Shown here piece by piece: positions 48,033-57,645 of a stretch of 64,000 bases of DNA (its first letter is position 1; the number at the start of each line of letters is the position of its first letter). The notes below the pieces were generated by a model. That model made no database searches and had not been told where the DNA came from. It saw only the letters and a list, made by a program, of their open reading frames with translations. The position numbers were made by a program, and so were the translations under genes. Source of the DNA: Bacteroidota bacterium (GTDB lineage Bacteria > Bacteroidota > Bacteroidia > CAILMK01 > JACPUW01); contig JACPUW010000026.1 in assembly GCA_016192035.1 (NCBI GenBank), forward strand, positions 16,779 to 80,778, given 5' to 3'.

Positions 48033-50801
48033 ATGAGGAAGGCAATAAGTACGTGTTGGTTTATGATGATGGGGATGCTGGCGGCTACCGCCCAAACGGG
48101 CGATAAATACTTTAGCAACAAGGATTACCGTTCGGCGGTAATAGCCTACGAGAAAGAAGTGGGCAAATCGCCGGATAAGTACCTAAACCTGGCCAAGAGC
48201 CATTTTGCACTAAAACAGTTTGACGAGGCTGCTGCCGCCATGCGCGGATACCGCGACAACTACGGCAGTGCAGACAAGACCATGGCCGAAAATTGGATTC
48301 AACTCCTGGAGCGCAATGACGACCCCGTGAGGATCAATAACTTGGGCAGTGCCGTAAATACTGATGTCAATGAATACCTACCGGTGGTGTCGGCTGATGG
48401 CAAAACACTGTATTTCTGCTCTGATGGAAAGGCCGGGGGCCTAGGTGGAGAAGACATTTGGTACTGCGAAAAACAGGGCGATGGTAGCTGGACCGCGCCA
48501 AAAAACTTCAGTTCGCTCAATACCAGTTCACATGAAGCCATGATGTCCATATCGGCCGATGGCAATGTGGCCATTCTCTTTGGCAATTACAACGGCTCCT
48601 TTGGCTCAGGTGACCTGTTTTACTCCGTAAAAACAGCCAATGGATGGTCGGTGCCCTGTAACCTGGGCGGTGACGTGAACACCACCGGTTGGGAAAGCCA
48701 GGCCAATCTTTCGGCTGATGGCAAAACGCTCATATTCACATCTAGCCGTGACGGCTCCCGTGGCATAGGCGACCTGTGGATGACCCGCTTGGGCGAAAAC
48801 GGATGGAGCACCCCCGTGAACCTGGGCAGCCAGATAAATTCCACCGCCGATGAGGGTAGCCCTCAGTTGGCCGCTGACGGCAAAACCTTGTATTTCAAAT
48901 CAAACGGCCACCCCGGATTTGGGGGTTATGACATGTTTATGTCACGCCGGCTTGACGATACCTGGCAAAACTGGTCAACCCCGGTAAACATGGGCAAGTA
49001 TATCAATACCGTGGAAGACGATTCTTACCTAACCATACCCTCTTCGGGGGTAAAGGCTTACCTCAATAAAAGCAATCTTCTTGACGGCTACGGGGGGACC
49101 GATCTGTACGAGTTTATCCTGCCGCTCGATATGAGGCCCGAGTCCACCATCAACGTATATGGCAAAATCAGGGATGAGAACAACCGCAACGTGGCAGCCA
49201 TCATTCGCTACCATGACTGGGAAACCGGAAAGGAAGTGGCACAAACACAGAGCAATCCAGCCGATGGAATTTATAAGACATCCCTGCCCCTGTTTAAAAA
49301 GTACCGGGTAGTGATAGACATGAAAGGATACCTGTACTACAATACCGAACTGGACCTTACCGACCCTGAGGCCATTTGGGGCAAAGAGTACATGAATACC
49401 ATACTGGGGATGCACGCCATGAACGACCTAATGGCCCTGCAGCAGAAAATGGACAATCTCAATGAAGAGTTGAAAAAACTGCTGTTGGCCAACTCATCCC
49501 AAATAAAAGAAACATTTGATGAATACCAAAAGACGGTGGCCGAATACCAGCGCACCCTCACTGCATTTGAGGGACGCATCATGGATGCCAAGTATGAATG
49601 GATGGGCCGTGAAGACCTGCGCAGTGAGGTGGAGCGTGACTACTACCTGCAATCCATCACCGTGGGGGCCGCTTTTGAGCTGAAGAACATATTCTTCGAT
49701 TTTGGAAAAGCTACCCTCAAGGATGAATCACTGCTGGAACTTGACAAACTGGTGGACATAATGAAGCGGAGCCGCATAGTGATAGAACTCGGCGGGCATA
49801 CCGACTCAGTGGGCTCTGATGAAGCCAACCTATTGTTATCCCAAGAACGGGTAAATAGCGTAAGGGCCTACCTGGTGGGCAAAGGCGTGACACAGGAGCG
49901 CATATCGGCAGTGGGATATGGCGAAACCCAGCCCATAGCCGATAACAAAACCGATGTGGGCAGGGCGGCCAACCGACGGGTAGAAGCCAAGATAACGGAG
50001 ATTCTACAAGAGGGCAAGGACGTGGCCGGGGCCTATACCGAAGAAGAGAAAGCACCTGATTTTGACATACTTTCAGCACTGCAGCGCGCTGCCCGAAACG
50101 GTGGTGTGCCCGATGGCAGCTACTGTTCGGATAAAGTGGTGCTCACCACCGATGTGGATCCCGACGAATACATAGTGGTGAAAAAAGGAAACGACAAGGG
50201 TTTCAATCCCGGCAACATAAAGCTGGGCAACGGCGACTACTTTGAGCGCGACCAATACATCTATGGTTCGTTTAATATAAGTGCCATCAATATGGGTTTT
50301 AAAAACCCCAACTACGAATGGAACCCCCTGGCCGTGGACAAATACACCTACTGGGGCATAGAGCTGAACCGGGTAAAGGAAAACTACAAGGAGGGCCGCT
50401 GGCGCTTGTATGGCCTGGGAGGGCCGGGCACCTCCTATGGACTTGGACACAGCCAGTTGTGGGACATCCGCCTGCACAAGCTCACCACGCTCAACCTGAA
50501 CCTGATGTTTGGGTTTGATGCCGATGTGTATGCCCTTTCGGAGCTTGACAACGATGACTACGAAGCAAAGGGTTTCCTCACCATTCCCGTGGGGCTTCGC
50601 TACGTACACGAGCTAGGCAGCCTCAAAATAGGCCCCGAAGTGTTCTACAACTATGGTTTATTGCAGCCATCGGGCTGGCCCTCTGCCACACACCTGCGCG
50701 TGGGTTCCAGCATACGCTGGAAATTCTTGCAGGGAGGGGTGTTCCTGAATATAGGCGAAGAAATAAACTACCTAGGCCTACGGGCAGGATTTGCCTTCTA
50801 G
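48033..50801 (+). CDS. OmpA-family protein with TPR start and PD40/WD40-like repeats
   Basis: MRKAISTCWFMMMGMLAATAQ signal; DGKTLYFCSDGKAGGLGGEDIWY repeats; IFFDFGKATLKDESLLELDKLV...GHTDSVGSDEANLLLSQERVNSVRAYLVGKGV. Confidence 0.9.
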   Translation: MRKAISTCWFMMMGMLAATAQTGDKYFSNKDYRSAVIAYEKEVGKSPDKYLNLAKSHFALKQFDEAAAAMRGYRDNYGSADKTMAENWIQLLERNDDPVRINNLGSAVNTDVNEYLPVVSADGKTLYFCSDGKAGGLGGEDIWYCEKQGDGSWTAPKNFSSLNTSSHEAMMSISADGNVAILFGNYNGSFGSGDLFYSVKTANGWSVPCNLGGDVNTTGWESQANLSADGKTLIFTSSRDGSRGIGDLWMTRLGENGWSTPVNLGSQINSTADEGSPQLAADGKTLYFKSNGHPGFGGYDMFMSRRLDDTWQNWSTPVNMGKYINTVEDDSYLTIPSSGVKAYLNKSNLLDGYGGTDLYEFILPLDMRPESTINVYGKIRDENNRNVAAIIRYHDWETGKEVAQTQSNPADGIYKTSLPLFKKYRVVIDMKGYLYYNTELDLTDPEAIWGKEYMNTILGMHAMNDLMALQQKMDNLNEELKKLLLANSSQIKETFDEYQKTVAEYQRTLTAFEGRIMDAKYEWMGREDLRSEVERDYYLQSITVGAAFELKNIFFDFGKATLKDESLLELDKLVDIMKRSRIVIELGGHTDSVGSDEANLLLSQERVNSVRAYLVGKGVTQERISAVGYGETQPIADNKTDVGRAANRRVEAKITEILQEGKDVAGAYTEEEKAPDFDILSALQRAARNGGVPDGSYCSDKVVLTTDVDPDEYIVVKKGNDKGFNPGNIKLGNGDYFERDQYIYGSFNISAINMGFKNPNYEWNPLAVDKYTYWGIELNRVKENYKEGRWRLYGLGGPGTSYGLGHSQLWDIRLHKLTTLNLNLMFGFDADVYALSELDNDDYEAKGFLTIPVGLRYVHELGSLKIGPEVFYNYGLLQPSGWPSATHLRVGSSIRWKFLQGGVFLNIGEEINYLGLRAGFAF

Positions 50802-50841
50802 CCCTGGGAGTTAAGGAAATTGTTCTTCCTTTTTCAACCCT

Positions 50842-50879
50842 GAAGGCCCCACACCGCCAGTGCTTGGGGCCTTCTTTTT
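50842..50879 (+). terminator. Rho-independent terminator after the OmpA-family gene
   Basis: GAAGGCCCC-N15-GGGGCCTTC followed by TTTTT; 41 bp after the stop. Confidence 0.85.
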
Positions 50880-50894
50880 GGGCCGTTTTCGGGT

Positions 50895-51824
50895 TTATTT
50901 CATTTGAAAAAGCGCCTCTAAAAAGCCCATTACTTCCCCTTTTTGCTTTATGACAAAAATGGGTATCTGCTTGTCATGGCCCAATATTTTTTCTGTAGTG
51001 CTGCCCAGTACCACCGTGGCCAGGTCGCTTTTGCCCCTGGCGCCCACCATCACCAGGTCGGCACCTGTTACCTGGGCCATATGCATGATTTCCTCTGACG
51101 GCTCATTGTTGTCATCAATCTCAAAAATTGACCTCATATTGAGTTTGTGGCCAGTATATCCTTCCAAAAAATGCTCAAATTTCCCTATGGCATGTTTTCG
51201 CATCACCGTGTCAAACTCTTCGCGGGTCCTTCCGGTTTTTTCCCAGCCAAGTGGCAGGGAGTAGCTATTGGCCGCCACCAGTTCTATGGCATTTTCACCA
51301 AAAAGCTGTACCGCCGTGTCAACAGCCAGTTTTGACTTTTTGGAAAAATCCATGGGAAGCAATATGGTGTTGATAGGGTCGAATTTCTCCAGGTCCTCAG
51401 GCACAAACACTAAGCTACAGTCCACCTTGCGGGCTAATTTTTGGGGCAAAACACCCTTGCCGTTTTCCTTTGCTTTCTTACCCACCATCAGTAGGTCCAC
51501 ATTTTTTATATGCGACCAGTGTAGCATTTCTTTAAATGGTTCTCCTTCTACCACCTGGCACACTATCTCACAGCCCTGGCCTGTCTTGAAATACGGTGCT
51601 ACCCGCTCCTCTAGGGCACGCAGGAGCGCCTCATCGGCTGGTTTCCGCATATCGATCCCCAATTCTTCCATTACCTCTTCCGGAATGTCCAAATCGCGCT
51701 CGGCATGCACAAAATAGACAATTGATGGTTTCGCCATTTCGGCGAGCATCTTGGTGTATTTCAAAAGGGCAGCATCGGCCGAGGAAAAGTCGATACCTAC
51801 CATCCACCGTTTAAAGTTGGACAT
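50895..51824 (-). CDS. Universal stress protein with two UspA domains
   Basis: WMVGIDFSSADAALLKYTKMLAEM; NTILLPMDFSKKSKLAVDTAVQLF; GADLVMVGARGKSDLATVVLGSTTEKIL. Internal Met start. Confidence 0.88.
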   Translation of the reverse strand: MSNFKRWMVGIDFSSADAALLKYTKMLAEMAKPSIVYFVHAERDLDIPEEVMEELGIDMRKPADEALLRALEERVAPYFKTGQGCEIVCQVVEGEPFKEMLHWSHIKNVDLLMVGKKAKENGKGVLPQKLARKVDCSLVFVPEDLEKFDPINTILLPMDFSKKSKLAVDTAVQLFGENAIELVAANSYSLPLGWEKTGRTREEFDTVMRKHAIGKFEHFLEGYTGHKLNMRSIFEIDDNNEPSEEIMHMAQVTGADLVMVGARGKSDLATVVLGSTTEKILGHDKQIPIFVIKQKGEVMGFLEALFQMK

Positions 51825-51960
51825 AATGCGGGTTGATTGTATTTTATTGGTGCAAAGTAAAGCAGTGCAGGCCGCCTTTGTTACCCGCTCTGCGCCCCAC
51901 GGGGTGCCACCGCGCATGGGGCATAGCCAATCACATGAAATGCCTTTACTTCGCAGCCCC

Positions 51961-53103
51961 ATGGAAGGCTATACCGTATCAGCCCGCAAGTACCGCCCGG
52001 CCACTTTTGACACCGTGGTGGGCCAGGCCCACATAACCGATACGCTGCGCAATGCAATTCTAAGCAACCACTTGGGGCACAGCTTTTTGTTTTGCGGGCC
52101 CAGGGGGGTGGGCAAAACTACCTGCGCGCGCATACTGGCCAAAACCATCAATTGCACAGCCCGGACGGCCGAAGGTGAAGCCTGCGGCAAATGCGAATCA
52201 TGCACCTCATTTGGCAGCCAACAATCGCTGAGCATTTTTGAGTTGGATGCCGCGTCAAATAACTCGGTGGACGACATACGCCGCCTGGTGGACCAGGTGC
52301 GCTTTCCGCCCCAGGCAGGCAAGTACAAGACCTACATAATAGACGAGGTACACATGCTTTCGGCGGCAGCTTTCAATGCCTTTTTAAAAACCCTGGAAGA
52401 GCCTCCGTCATACGCCATATTTATACTGGCCACGACTGAAAAACATAAAATACTGCCCACCATTATTTCAAGGTGCCAGGTGTTTGACTTTAGGCGCATA
52501 CTGGTAAAGGATATGGTAGGCCACCTGAAAAAGATTTGCGCCAATGAGGGGGTGGATGCCGAAGACGACGCACTTTTTGTGATAAGCGAAAAGGCAAATG
52601 GGGCACTGCGGGACGCACTCTCCATTTTTGACCGCATAGTAAGTTTTACGGGCAGCAAAGTGGGGTATGCCGACGTGATAGAAAACCTATCCATACTGGA
52701 CTACGACTACTATTTCAAGGCGGTAGAGGCCTTCTTGAAAACCGACATGCAATCCATACTGCTGCTGTTTGATGAAATCCTGGAAAAAGGCTTTGATGCA
52801 CACGATTTTCTGATAGGCTTGGCCGGACATTTCCGCAACCTACTGGTAAGCAAAGACCCACGCACCATAAGCCTAATGGACGTGACCGAGACCAGCCAAA
52901 AGCGCTACGCCGACCAGTCAAAGGAGGCCAGCCAGAGTTTTATCCTGTCGGGCATGAACATACTCAACCGGTTTGACGTGGACTATAAAATGGCCAAGAA
53001 CCAACGGCTGCACGTGGAGCTTGCCCTAATGAAGCTGTGCCATGTGAACGAGGCCATACAACTGGCAGTGGACAATGAGGGACTAAAAAAAAAAGTGAGC
53101 TAA
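51961..53103 (+). CDS. dnaX: DNA polymerase III gamma subunit (0-frame product of dnaX; ends just past the A10 tract)
   Basis: VSARKYRPATFDTVVGQAHITDTLRNAI, GPRGVGKTTCARILAKTINC, zinc-binding CGKCESC, IDEVHMLSAAAFNAFLKTLEEPP. Start taken at ATG 51961, not the track's 51751. Confidence 0.93.
   Translation: MEGYTVSARKYRPATFDTVVGQAHITDTLRNAILSNHLGHSFLFCGPRGVGKTTCARILAKTINCTARTAEGEACGKCESCTSFGSQQSLSIFELDAASNNSVDDIRRLVDQVRFPPQAGKYKTYIIDEVHMLSAAAFNAFLKTLEEPPSYAIFILATTEKHKILPTIISRCQVFDFRRILVKDMVGHLKKICANEGVDAEDDALFVISEKANGALRDALSIFDRIVSFTGSKVGYADVIENLSILDYDYYFKAVEAFLKTDMQSILLLFDEILEKGFDAHDFLIGLAGHFRNLLVSKDPRTISLMDVTETSQKRYADQSKEASQSFILSGMNILNRFDVDYKMAKNQRLHVELALMKLCHVNEAIQLAVDNEGLKKKVS
53085..53094 (+). 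promoter_or_regulatory. dnaX: dnaX slippery tract (A10): candidate -1 frameshift or transcriptional-slippage site
   Basis: 0 frame: cta aaa aaa aaa gtg agc taa. -1 frame from 53094: agt gag cta agc cag..., open to 53666. GCCAGG-N14-CCTGGC stem-loop candidate at 53104-53129. Confidence 0.75.
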
Positions 53104-53666
53104 GCCAGGGAGATCCAAAAAGGCCTGGCAGTGAACCCACAAAGCCAAATTTGCCAAGCACCGGCGCAGCAACTGGGATGCCCATGCCGGAAACGGAAAA
53201 GCTTGGATCGCTCAAGAACATTGATAAAATGCGGGATGATGTGGCCCGCAAACACCAAGACCTGGCCCAGAAGCGCCTGCTATCAAAAGATGTGGTAATA
53301 GATGTTCCGACTTTTGAAAAACACTGGCAGGCACTGGCCGAAAACCTGTTGACAAAGGGCAAAAGCAGCTTGCACCTGGCCATGACCCAATACCCTGTGA
53401 TGGCCATGGGCCACAACAAGTTTGAGCTACCTGTAAGCAATATGCCCCTACTGGAAGCCCTGTCAATGGAAAAGGTACAGCTGCTGGAACGGATACAAGA
53501 ACAACTAGGCGGTGCTGAGGTAAAACTGGTGCTGCGCTTGGAGCGCGTGGACGAAGAGGACAAACCAAAAGTGCCCACTACCCCAAGGGAGAAATACGAA
53601 TTTATGGTGGCCATAAACCCTGAATTGAAAACTCTTATGGATGAATTGGGTTTAGATTTTAGATAG
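53094..53666 (+). CDS. dnaX: -1-frame extension of dnaX: tau C-terminal region
   Basis: SELSQGDPKRPGSEPTKPNLPSTGAATG...FEKHWQALAENLLTKGKSSLHLAMTQYPVMAMGHNKFELPVSNMPLLEALSMEKVQLLERIQEQLGGAEVKLVLRLE...PTTPREKYEFMVAINPELKTLMDELGLDFR; resembles tau C-termini of Bacteroidota DnaX. Confidence 0.8.
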   Translation, partial: SELSQGDPKRPGSEPTKPNLPSTGAATGMPMPETEKLGSLKNIDKMRDDVARKHQDLAQKRLLSKDVVIDVPTFEKHWQALAENLLTKGKSSLHLAMTQYPVMAMGHNKFELPVSNMPLLEALSMEKVQLLERIQEQLGGAEVKLVLRLERVDEEDKPKVPTTPREKYEFMVAINPELKTLMDELGLDFR

Positions 53667-53754
53667 GCCTATACTGGGTGCCGGTGAAACTGGCTTCACC
53701 CGCGTCCATGGGCAGGTTTAACATACTTTGGGCAGTCTGCATCAATTGGGGGCA

Positions 53755-53762
53755 TAATTTTG
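53755..53762 (+). promoter_or_regulatory. Bacteroidota -7-like element (TAATTTTG) upstream of the DUF4175-like gene
   Basis: Exact TAnnTTTG match, 32 bp before the annotated start. Confidence 0.4.
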
Positions 53763-53793
53763 TTATTGCTCCCAGCCCCAAAAAAACACCGCC

Positions 53794-56700
53794 TTGACCG
53801 CCAATTACGATTTTTTGATACAAAAACTCGATGCCTTTATCAAGAAGTTCTACCTGAACCAATTGATGCGGGGAGCCATTTATTCCTTTGCCGTTTTGGT
53901 AGCCAGTGTACTCATTTTTAGCCTACTGGAGTACTTTGGCAATTTTGGTACCGGCACCCGTCTCCTGTTCTTTTGGGCATTTTTGTTGGGCAACCTATCT
54001 ATGCTGGGGTGGTGGGTGGCCATACCGCTGCTGGCCATGGCGCGGATAGGCAAACAAATAGACCACAAAACGGCTGCCCATATCATTGGTGCCCACTTTG
54101 GCCAGGTGAGGGACAAACTGCTTAACACACTGGAACTGCGCGATACACAGATAGGAAGCCAAGCACTGATAGAGGCCAGTATCCAGCAGAAAATGGCCGA
54201 GCTAAAACCCATACCGTTTAACTTGGCCATAAACCTGGGCGAAAACCGGAGGTACCTAAAATATGCCTTAATACCCCTGGGCATTGTGCTGCTGCTGCTG
54301 GTGCAGGTACCTGAAGTAATCCTTTCGAGTTCGGCCAGGATACTGAGCTACAATAGGGCGTACCTGCCCGAAGCCCCGTTTGAATTTGTGCTGCTGAACG
54401 ATAAGCTTGAGGTGCTGCGCCACAGTGATGTAAGGATAAAGCTACAGGTAAGGGGCAAGGAACTGCCACAATCGGTGCGGGTAGTGCTGCAGGGTCAGGC
54501 CTACCGTATGACACGTGAGGGAAACAGCGATTTTGAGTTTTTGCTTCGGAATGTGGACAGTGACGCGGATTTTTACTTTGAAGCCGTAGGCTTTAGGTCC
54601 GGGCTACACACCATCAAGGTATTGCCCAAACCCTTGCTGCGGTCTTTTACCGCCTCAGTGGAGTATCCGCCGTATGTGGGTAGGAACAACGAGAAGTTGA
54701 GCAACATAGGAGATTTTATCGTTCCCGAAGGGACCATAATAAAATGGACCTACGAAACAGAAAATGCCAAGGGCTTTAGGTTTAACTGGAACGGCAAATA
54801 CCTACCGGTGGAGCGCTTGTCGTCCAATACGTTTAGCGTGGGCCAACAGGTTTTTGCGCCCACTCAGTACTATGTGGGCACGTATAACGACTACCTGCCC
54901 AACAATGACTCAGTAGGCTATGGCATACAGGTAATTAAGGATTTGCATCCCAGCCTGGGCGTGGAGATGGTGCCCGACACGGGTTCGTTAAAGTCATTTT
55001 TCTTTTCGGGCGAGCTAAGTGATGACTACGGTATAACGGCACTTACGTTTAACTACCGTTTTAGCCAGAGCGAGCGGGAGGGCGCGGCCACTGCGGGCTT
55101 CCAGCGGGTGGGCATACCCGTGAGCAGGTCAAACCTACAGGGCTTTTTCTACCACTGGGACCTTCGCGAAAGTGGCTACCAAGCCGGTGATGTACTGGAG
55201 TTTTACTTTGAGGTTTGGGATAATGATGCGGTAAACGGCCACAAATCAACCCGATCGAAGACCATGACCCTGGAAGCGCCCACCGGCGAAGAGCTAAAAA
55301 CCCTGGTAGCCGAGTCGTCAAGCTCACTTAAGGAGCGCATGGAAATGACCATGAAAGAGGCGGCCGAGTTGCAAAAAGAACTGGCCGAGGTGGAACAGCG
55401 GGTAATGGAAAAGGAACAACTGGACTGGGACGACAAAAAGGCCCTGGAGAAACTGCTTGAACGCCAAGAGTCACTAAAAAACGAGATAGGTGAAGTGCAA
55501 AAAGACTATAAGGAGATGATGAAGCAGCAGGACGAATTTGGCGAGATGGACGAAAAGCTGAGGGAGAAGCACGAAATGCTGATGAAACTCTTTGAACAAC
55601 TTATGGACGAGGATACCAAGAAACTGTTTGAAGAGCTTGAGGAACTCCTCCAACAAAACCAGGAAGATGTAAAACAGGAGCTGGAAGACATGAAAATAGA
55701 CCAAAAGGAACTGGAAAAAGAGTTGGATGCCGCCCTGGAGCACTTTAAGCAACTGGAACTGGAGCAAAAAATGCAAGAGGCCATAGACAAGCTGGACGAA
55801 CTATCAAAAAAGCAAGAAGAACTGGCTGAAAAGACCGAAAAGGGCCAAGAAGACCCCAGTGAGTTGGCCAAGGAGCAAGATGCGCTAAACCAGGAGTTTG
55901 ATGAACTGCGCAAGGAAATGGACGAGCTGGATGCGCTAAACCAGGAACTGGAAAACCCCAACGACCTGGAAAATACCGATGCCCTGGAGGATGAAATAGA
56001 GAGCGATATGAAAGGCGGAAGTGAGGAACTGGGCAAGGGCAAAAACAACAAGGCCGGCGAGAAGCAGAAGGATGCCAAGGAGAAAATGGACGAGCTAAAG
56101 AAGAAAATGGAAGACAACATGGCGGCCATGGAAATGGAAAGCCTGGAAATGGACTACGAATCGCTGCGCCGGCTGGCCGAAAACCTGCTCTACCTGTCGC
56201 TGGAGCAAGAAAAACTCATAGACGAGCTGGGGGAAGTACACTCCTACAACCCCAGGTTTGTGGAGCTGGGCCAGCGTCAAATGAAGCTTAGGGGCGACGC
56301 CAAGATGATAGAAGATTCACTCCTGGCACTGGCCAAGCGGGTGATGCAGATTTCTGGATTTGTAACCAAGGAGGTGGGCGAGCTAAACCGGCACATGGAC
56401 AAGAACATAGAGTACATGAGCCAACGCGAGATAGCCAGTGCCCGGCGCGAACAACAGTACGTGATGACCCATGCCAACAACCTGGCCGTGATGCTGAGCG
56501 AGGTGATGGACCAACTGCAGCAGCAAATGGCCCAGCAAATGAGCGGTGAACAGAACTGCAGCAAGCCAGGCAGCAAGAAAATGAAGGGCAAAAAGGGAGA
56601 AGGCATGGATAAAAAGCTGGGCAATATGCGCCAAATGCAGGAAAACCTGAAAAACCAGATTGGCGAAATGAAAGGCCGCATGGACAAGGGCCAGCGCCCG

Positions 56701-57123
56701 CTGAGCAAGGAACTGGCCAAGGCGGCAGCCCAGCAAGAGGCCCTGCGCCGCGAACTCCAAAAGCTACAGGAAATGCAGGAAGGCGGGGAAGGTAGCCCTT
56801 CAAAAGAACTAAAAGAAATTGAAGACCTGATGGACAAGGCCGAAGAGGACATAGTGAACAGCCGCCTCACCAACGAAACCCTGAAACGGCAACAAGAAAT
56901 CATCACCAAACTATTGGATTCGGAAAAGGCGGCGCGGGAACAGGAGTGGGACGATACCCGCGAATCGATAACCGGTGAGCAAGTGGCCGACCCATCAAAA
57001 AAGGCTTTTGAACAATACAAGCGCGAGCGGCTAAAAGAGATAGAACTGCTCAACACCGTGCCCCCGCAGCTCAACGGCTACTACAAACAAAAGGTAAAGC
57101 GGTATTTCGACTCTAAGGAGTAG
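53794..57123 (+). CDS. DUF4175-like membrane protein with a very long charged coiled-coil region
   Basis: N-terminal TM segments (GAIYSFAVLVASVLIFSLLEYFG); Ig-like middle; roughly 600 aa of Glu/Lys/Leu-rich coiled coil. Confidence 0.8.
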   Translation: MTANYDFLIQKLDAFIKKFYLNQLMRGAIYSFAVLVASVLIFSLLEYFGNFGTGTRLLFFWAFLLGNLSMLGWWVAIPLLAMARIGKQIDHKTAAHIIGAHFGQVRDKLLNTLELRDTQIGSQALIEASIQQKMAELKPIPFNLAINLGENRRYLKYALIPLGIVLLLLVQVPEVILSSSARILSYNRAYLPEAPFEFVLLNDKLEVLRHSDVRIKLQVRGKELPQSVRVVLQGQAYRMTREGNSDFEFLLRNVDSDADFYFEAVGFRSGLHTIKVLPKPLLRSFTASVEYPPYVGRNNEKLSNIGDFIVPEGTIIKWTYETENAKGFRFNWNGKYLPVERLSSNTFSVGQQVFAPTQYYVGTYNDYLPNNDSVGYGIQVIKDLHPSLGVEMVPDTGSLKSFFFSGELSDDYGITALTFNYRFSQSEREGAATAGFQRVGIPVSRSNLQGFFYHWDLRESGYQAGDVLEFYFEVWDNDAVNGHKSTRSKTMTLEAPTGEELKTLVAESSSSLKERMEMTMKEAAELQKELAEVEQRVMEKEQLDWDDKKALEKLLERQESLKNEIGEVQKDYKEMMKQQDEFGEMDEKLREKHEMLMKLFEQLMDEDTKKLFEELEELLQQNQEDVKQELEDMKIDQKELEKELDAALEHFKQLELEQKMQEAIDKLDELSKKQEELAEKTEKGQEDPSELAKEQDALNQEFDELRKEMDELDALNQELENPNDLENTDALEDEIESDMKGGSEELGKGKNNKAGEKQKDAKEKMDELKKKMEDNMAAMEMESLEMDYESLRRLAENLLYLSLEQEKLIDELGEVHSYNPRFVELGQRQMKLRGDAKMIEDSLLALAKRVMQISGFVTKEVGELNRHMDKNIEYMSQREIASARREQQYVMTHANNLAVMLSEVMDQLQQQMAQQMSGEQNCSKPGSKKMKGKKGEGMDKKLGNMRQMQENLKNQIGEMKGRMDKGQRPLSKELAKAAAQQEALRRELQKLQEMQEGGEGSPSKELKEIEDLMDKAEEDIVNSRLTNETLKRQQEIITKLLDSEKAAREQEWDDTRESITGEQVADPSKKAFEQYKRERLKEIELLNTVPPQLNGYYKQKVKRYFDSKE

Positions 57124-57340
57124 CTTTTGTATCATAGGCTTAGCCCATTCAGCGCAGCCCAAAGGGGTGCGCGGCGGCATTCCTGATTTAAGCAATATTT
57201 ATAATTGAATGCCCATGAGGCCATTGCCGCAGTGGCGAAAAGCATTACCTCCCATAAATGGCGAGAAAACCCAATCAACATGCCTGGGGCATTTCACCAT
57301 CCGCCTTTACGCCACTACACAGTAATTCATCGGTTGCACC

Positions 57341-57502
57341 ATGAAAGCCACACTAAAAGAGCTATTACAAATTGCAACCGAACAACTCAAGGAATTGTAA
57401 ACCATTGAATAAACAGATTTTAGGTTACAAGAAGCAGTGTTTAACAGTGATGGGAACCTTTGGGAAATAGTGGGGTTCTACATTTACCAAAAGCCGTACT
57501 AA
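57341..57502 (+). pseudogene. Possible decayed small gene with two in-frame TAA stops
   Basis: Frame 2 reads MKATLKELLQIATEQLKEL*TIE*TDFRLQEAVFNSDGNLWEIVGFYIYQKPY*; protein-like composition continues across both stops. Confidence 0.35.
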
Positions 57503-57645
57503 AACCCATTGACACCAAGGCACTGGCAGAGTTCACCACATCTTTTTAATGCCTCAGTTTTTGGGCTAAATTGCCGCTATCCCACGCCATCATAAAACCT
57601 ATGCAGCCTTGGCCAATACAGCATCACCCCCTCCCCACCCTGTCA

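Noticed and set aside
51751-51960. N-terminal extension of dnaX from 51751 in the ORF track
   Set aside because: Overlaps the divergent universal stress gene, and the first 70 residues do not resemble DnaX; ATG at 51961 begins the canonical MEGYTVSARKYRPATF.
55474-56803. Long Ser/Phe/Leu-rich minus-strand ORFs opposite the DUF4175-like gene
   Set aside because: Direct antisense reflections of the Glu/Lys/Met-rich coiled-coil coding sequence.
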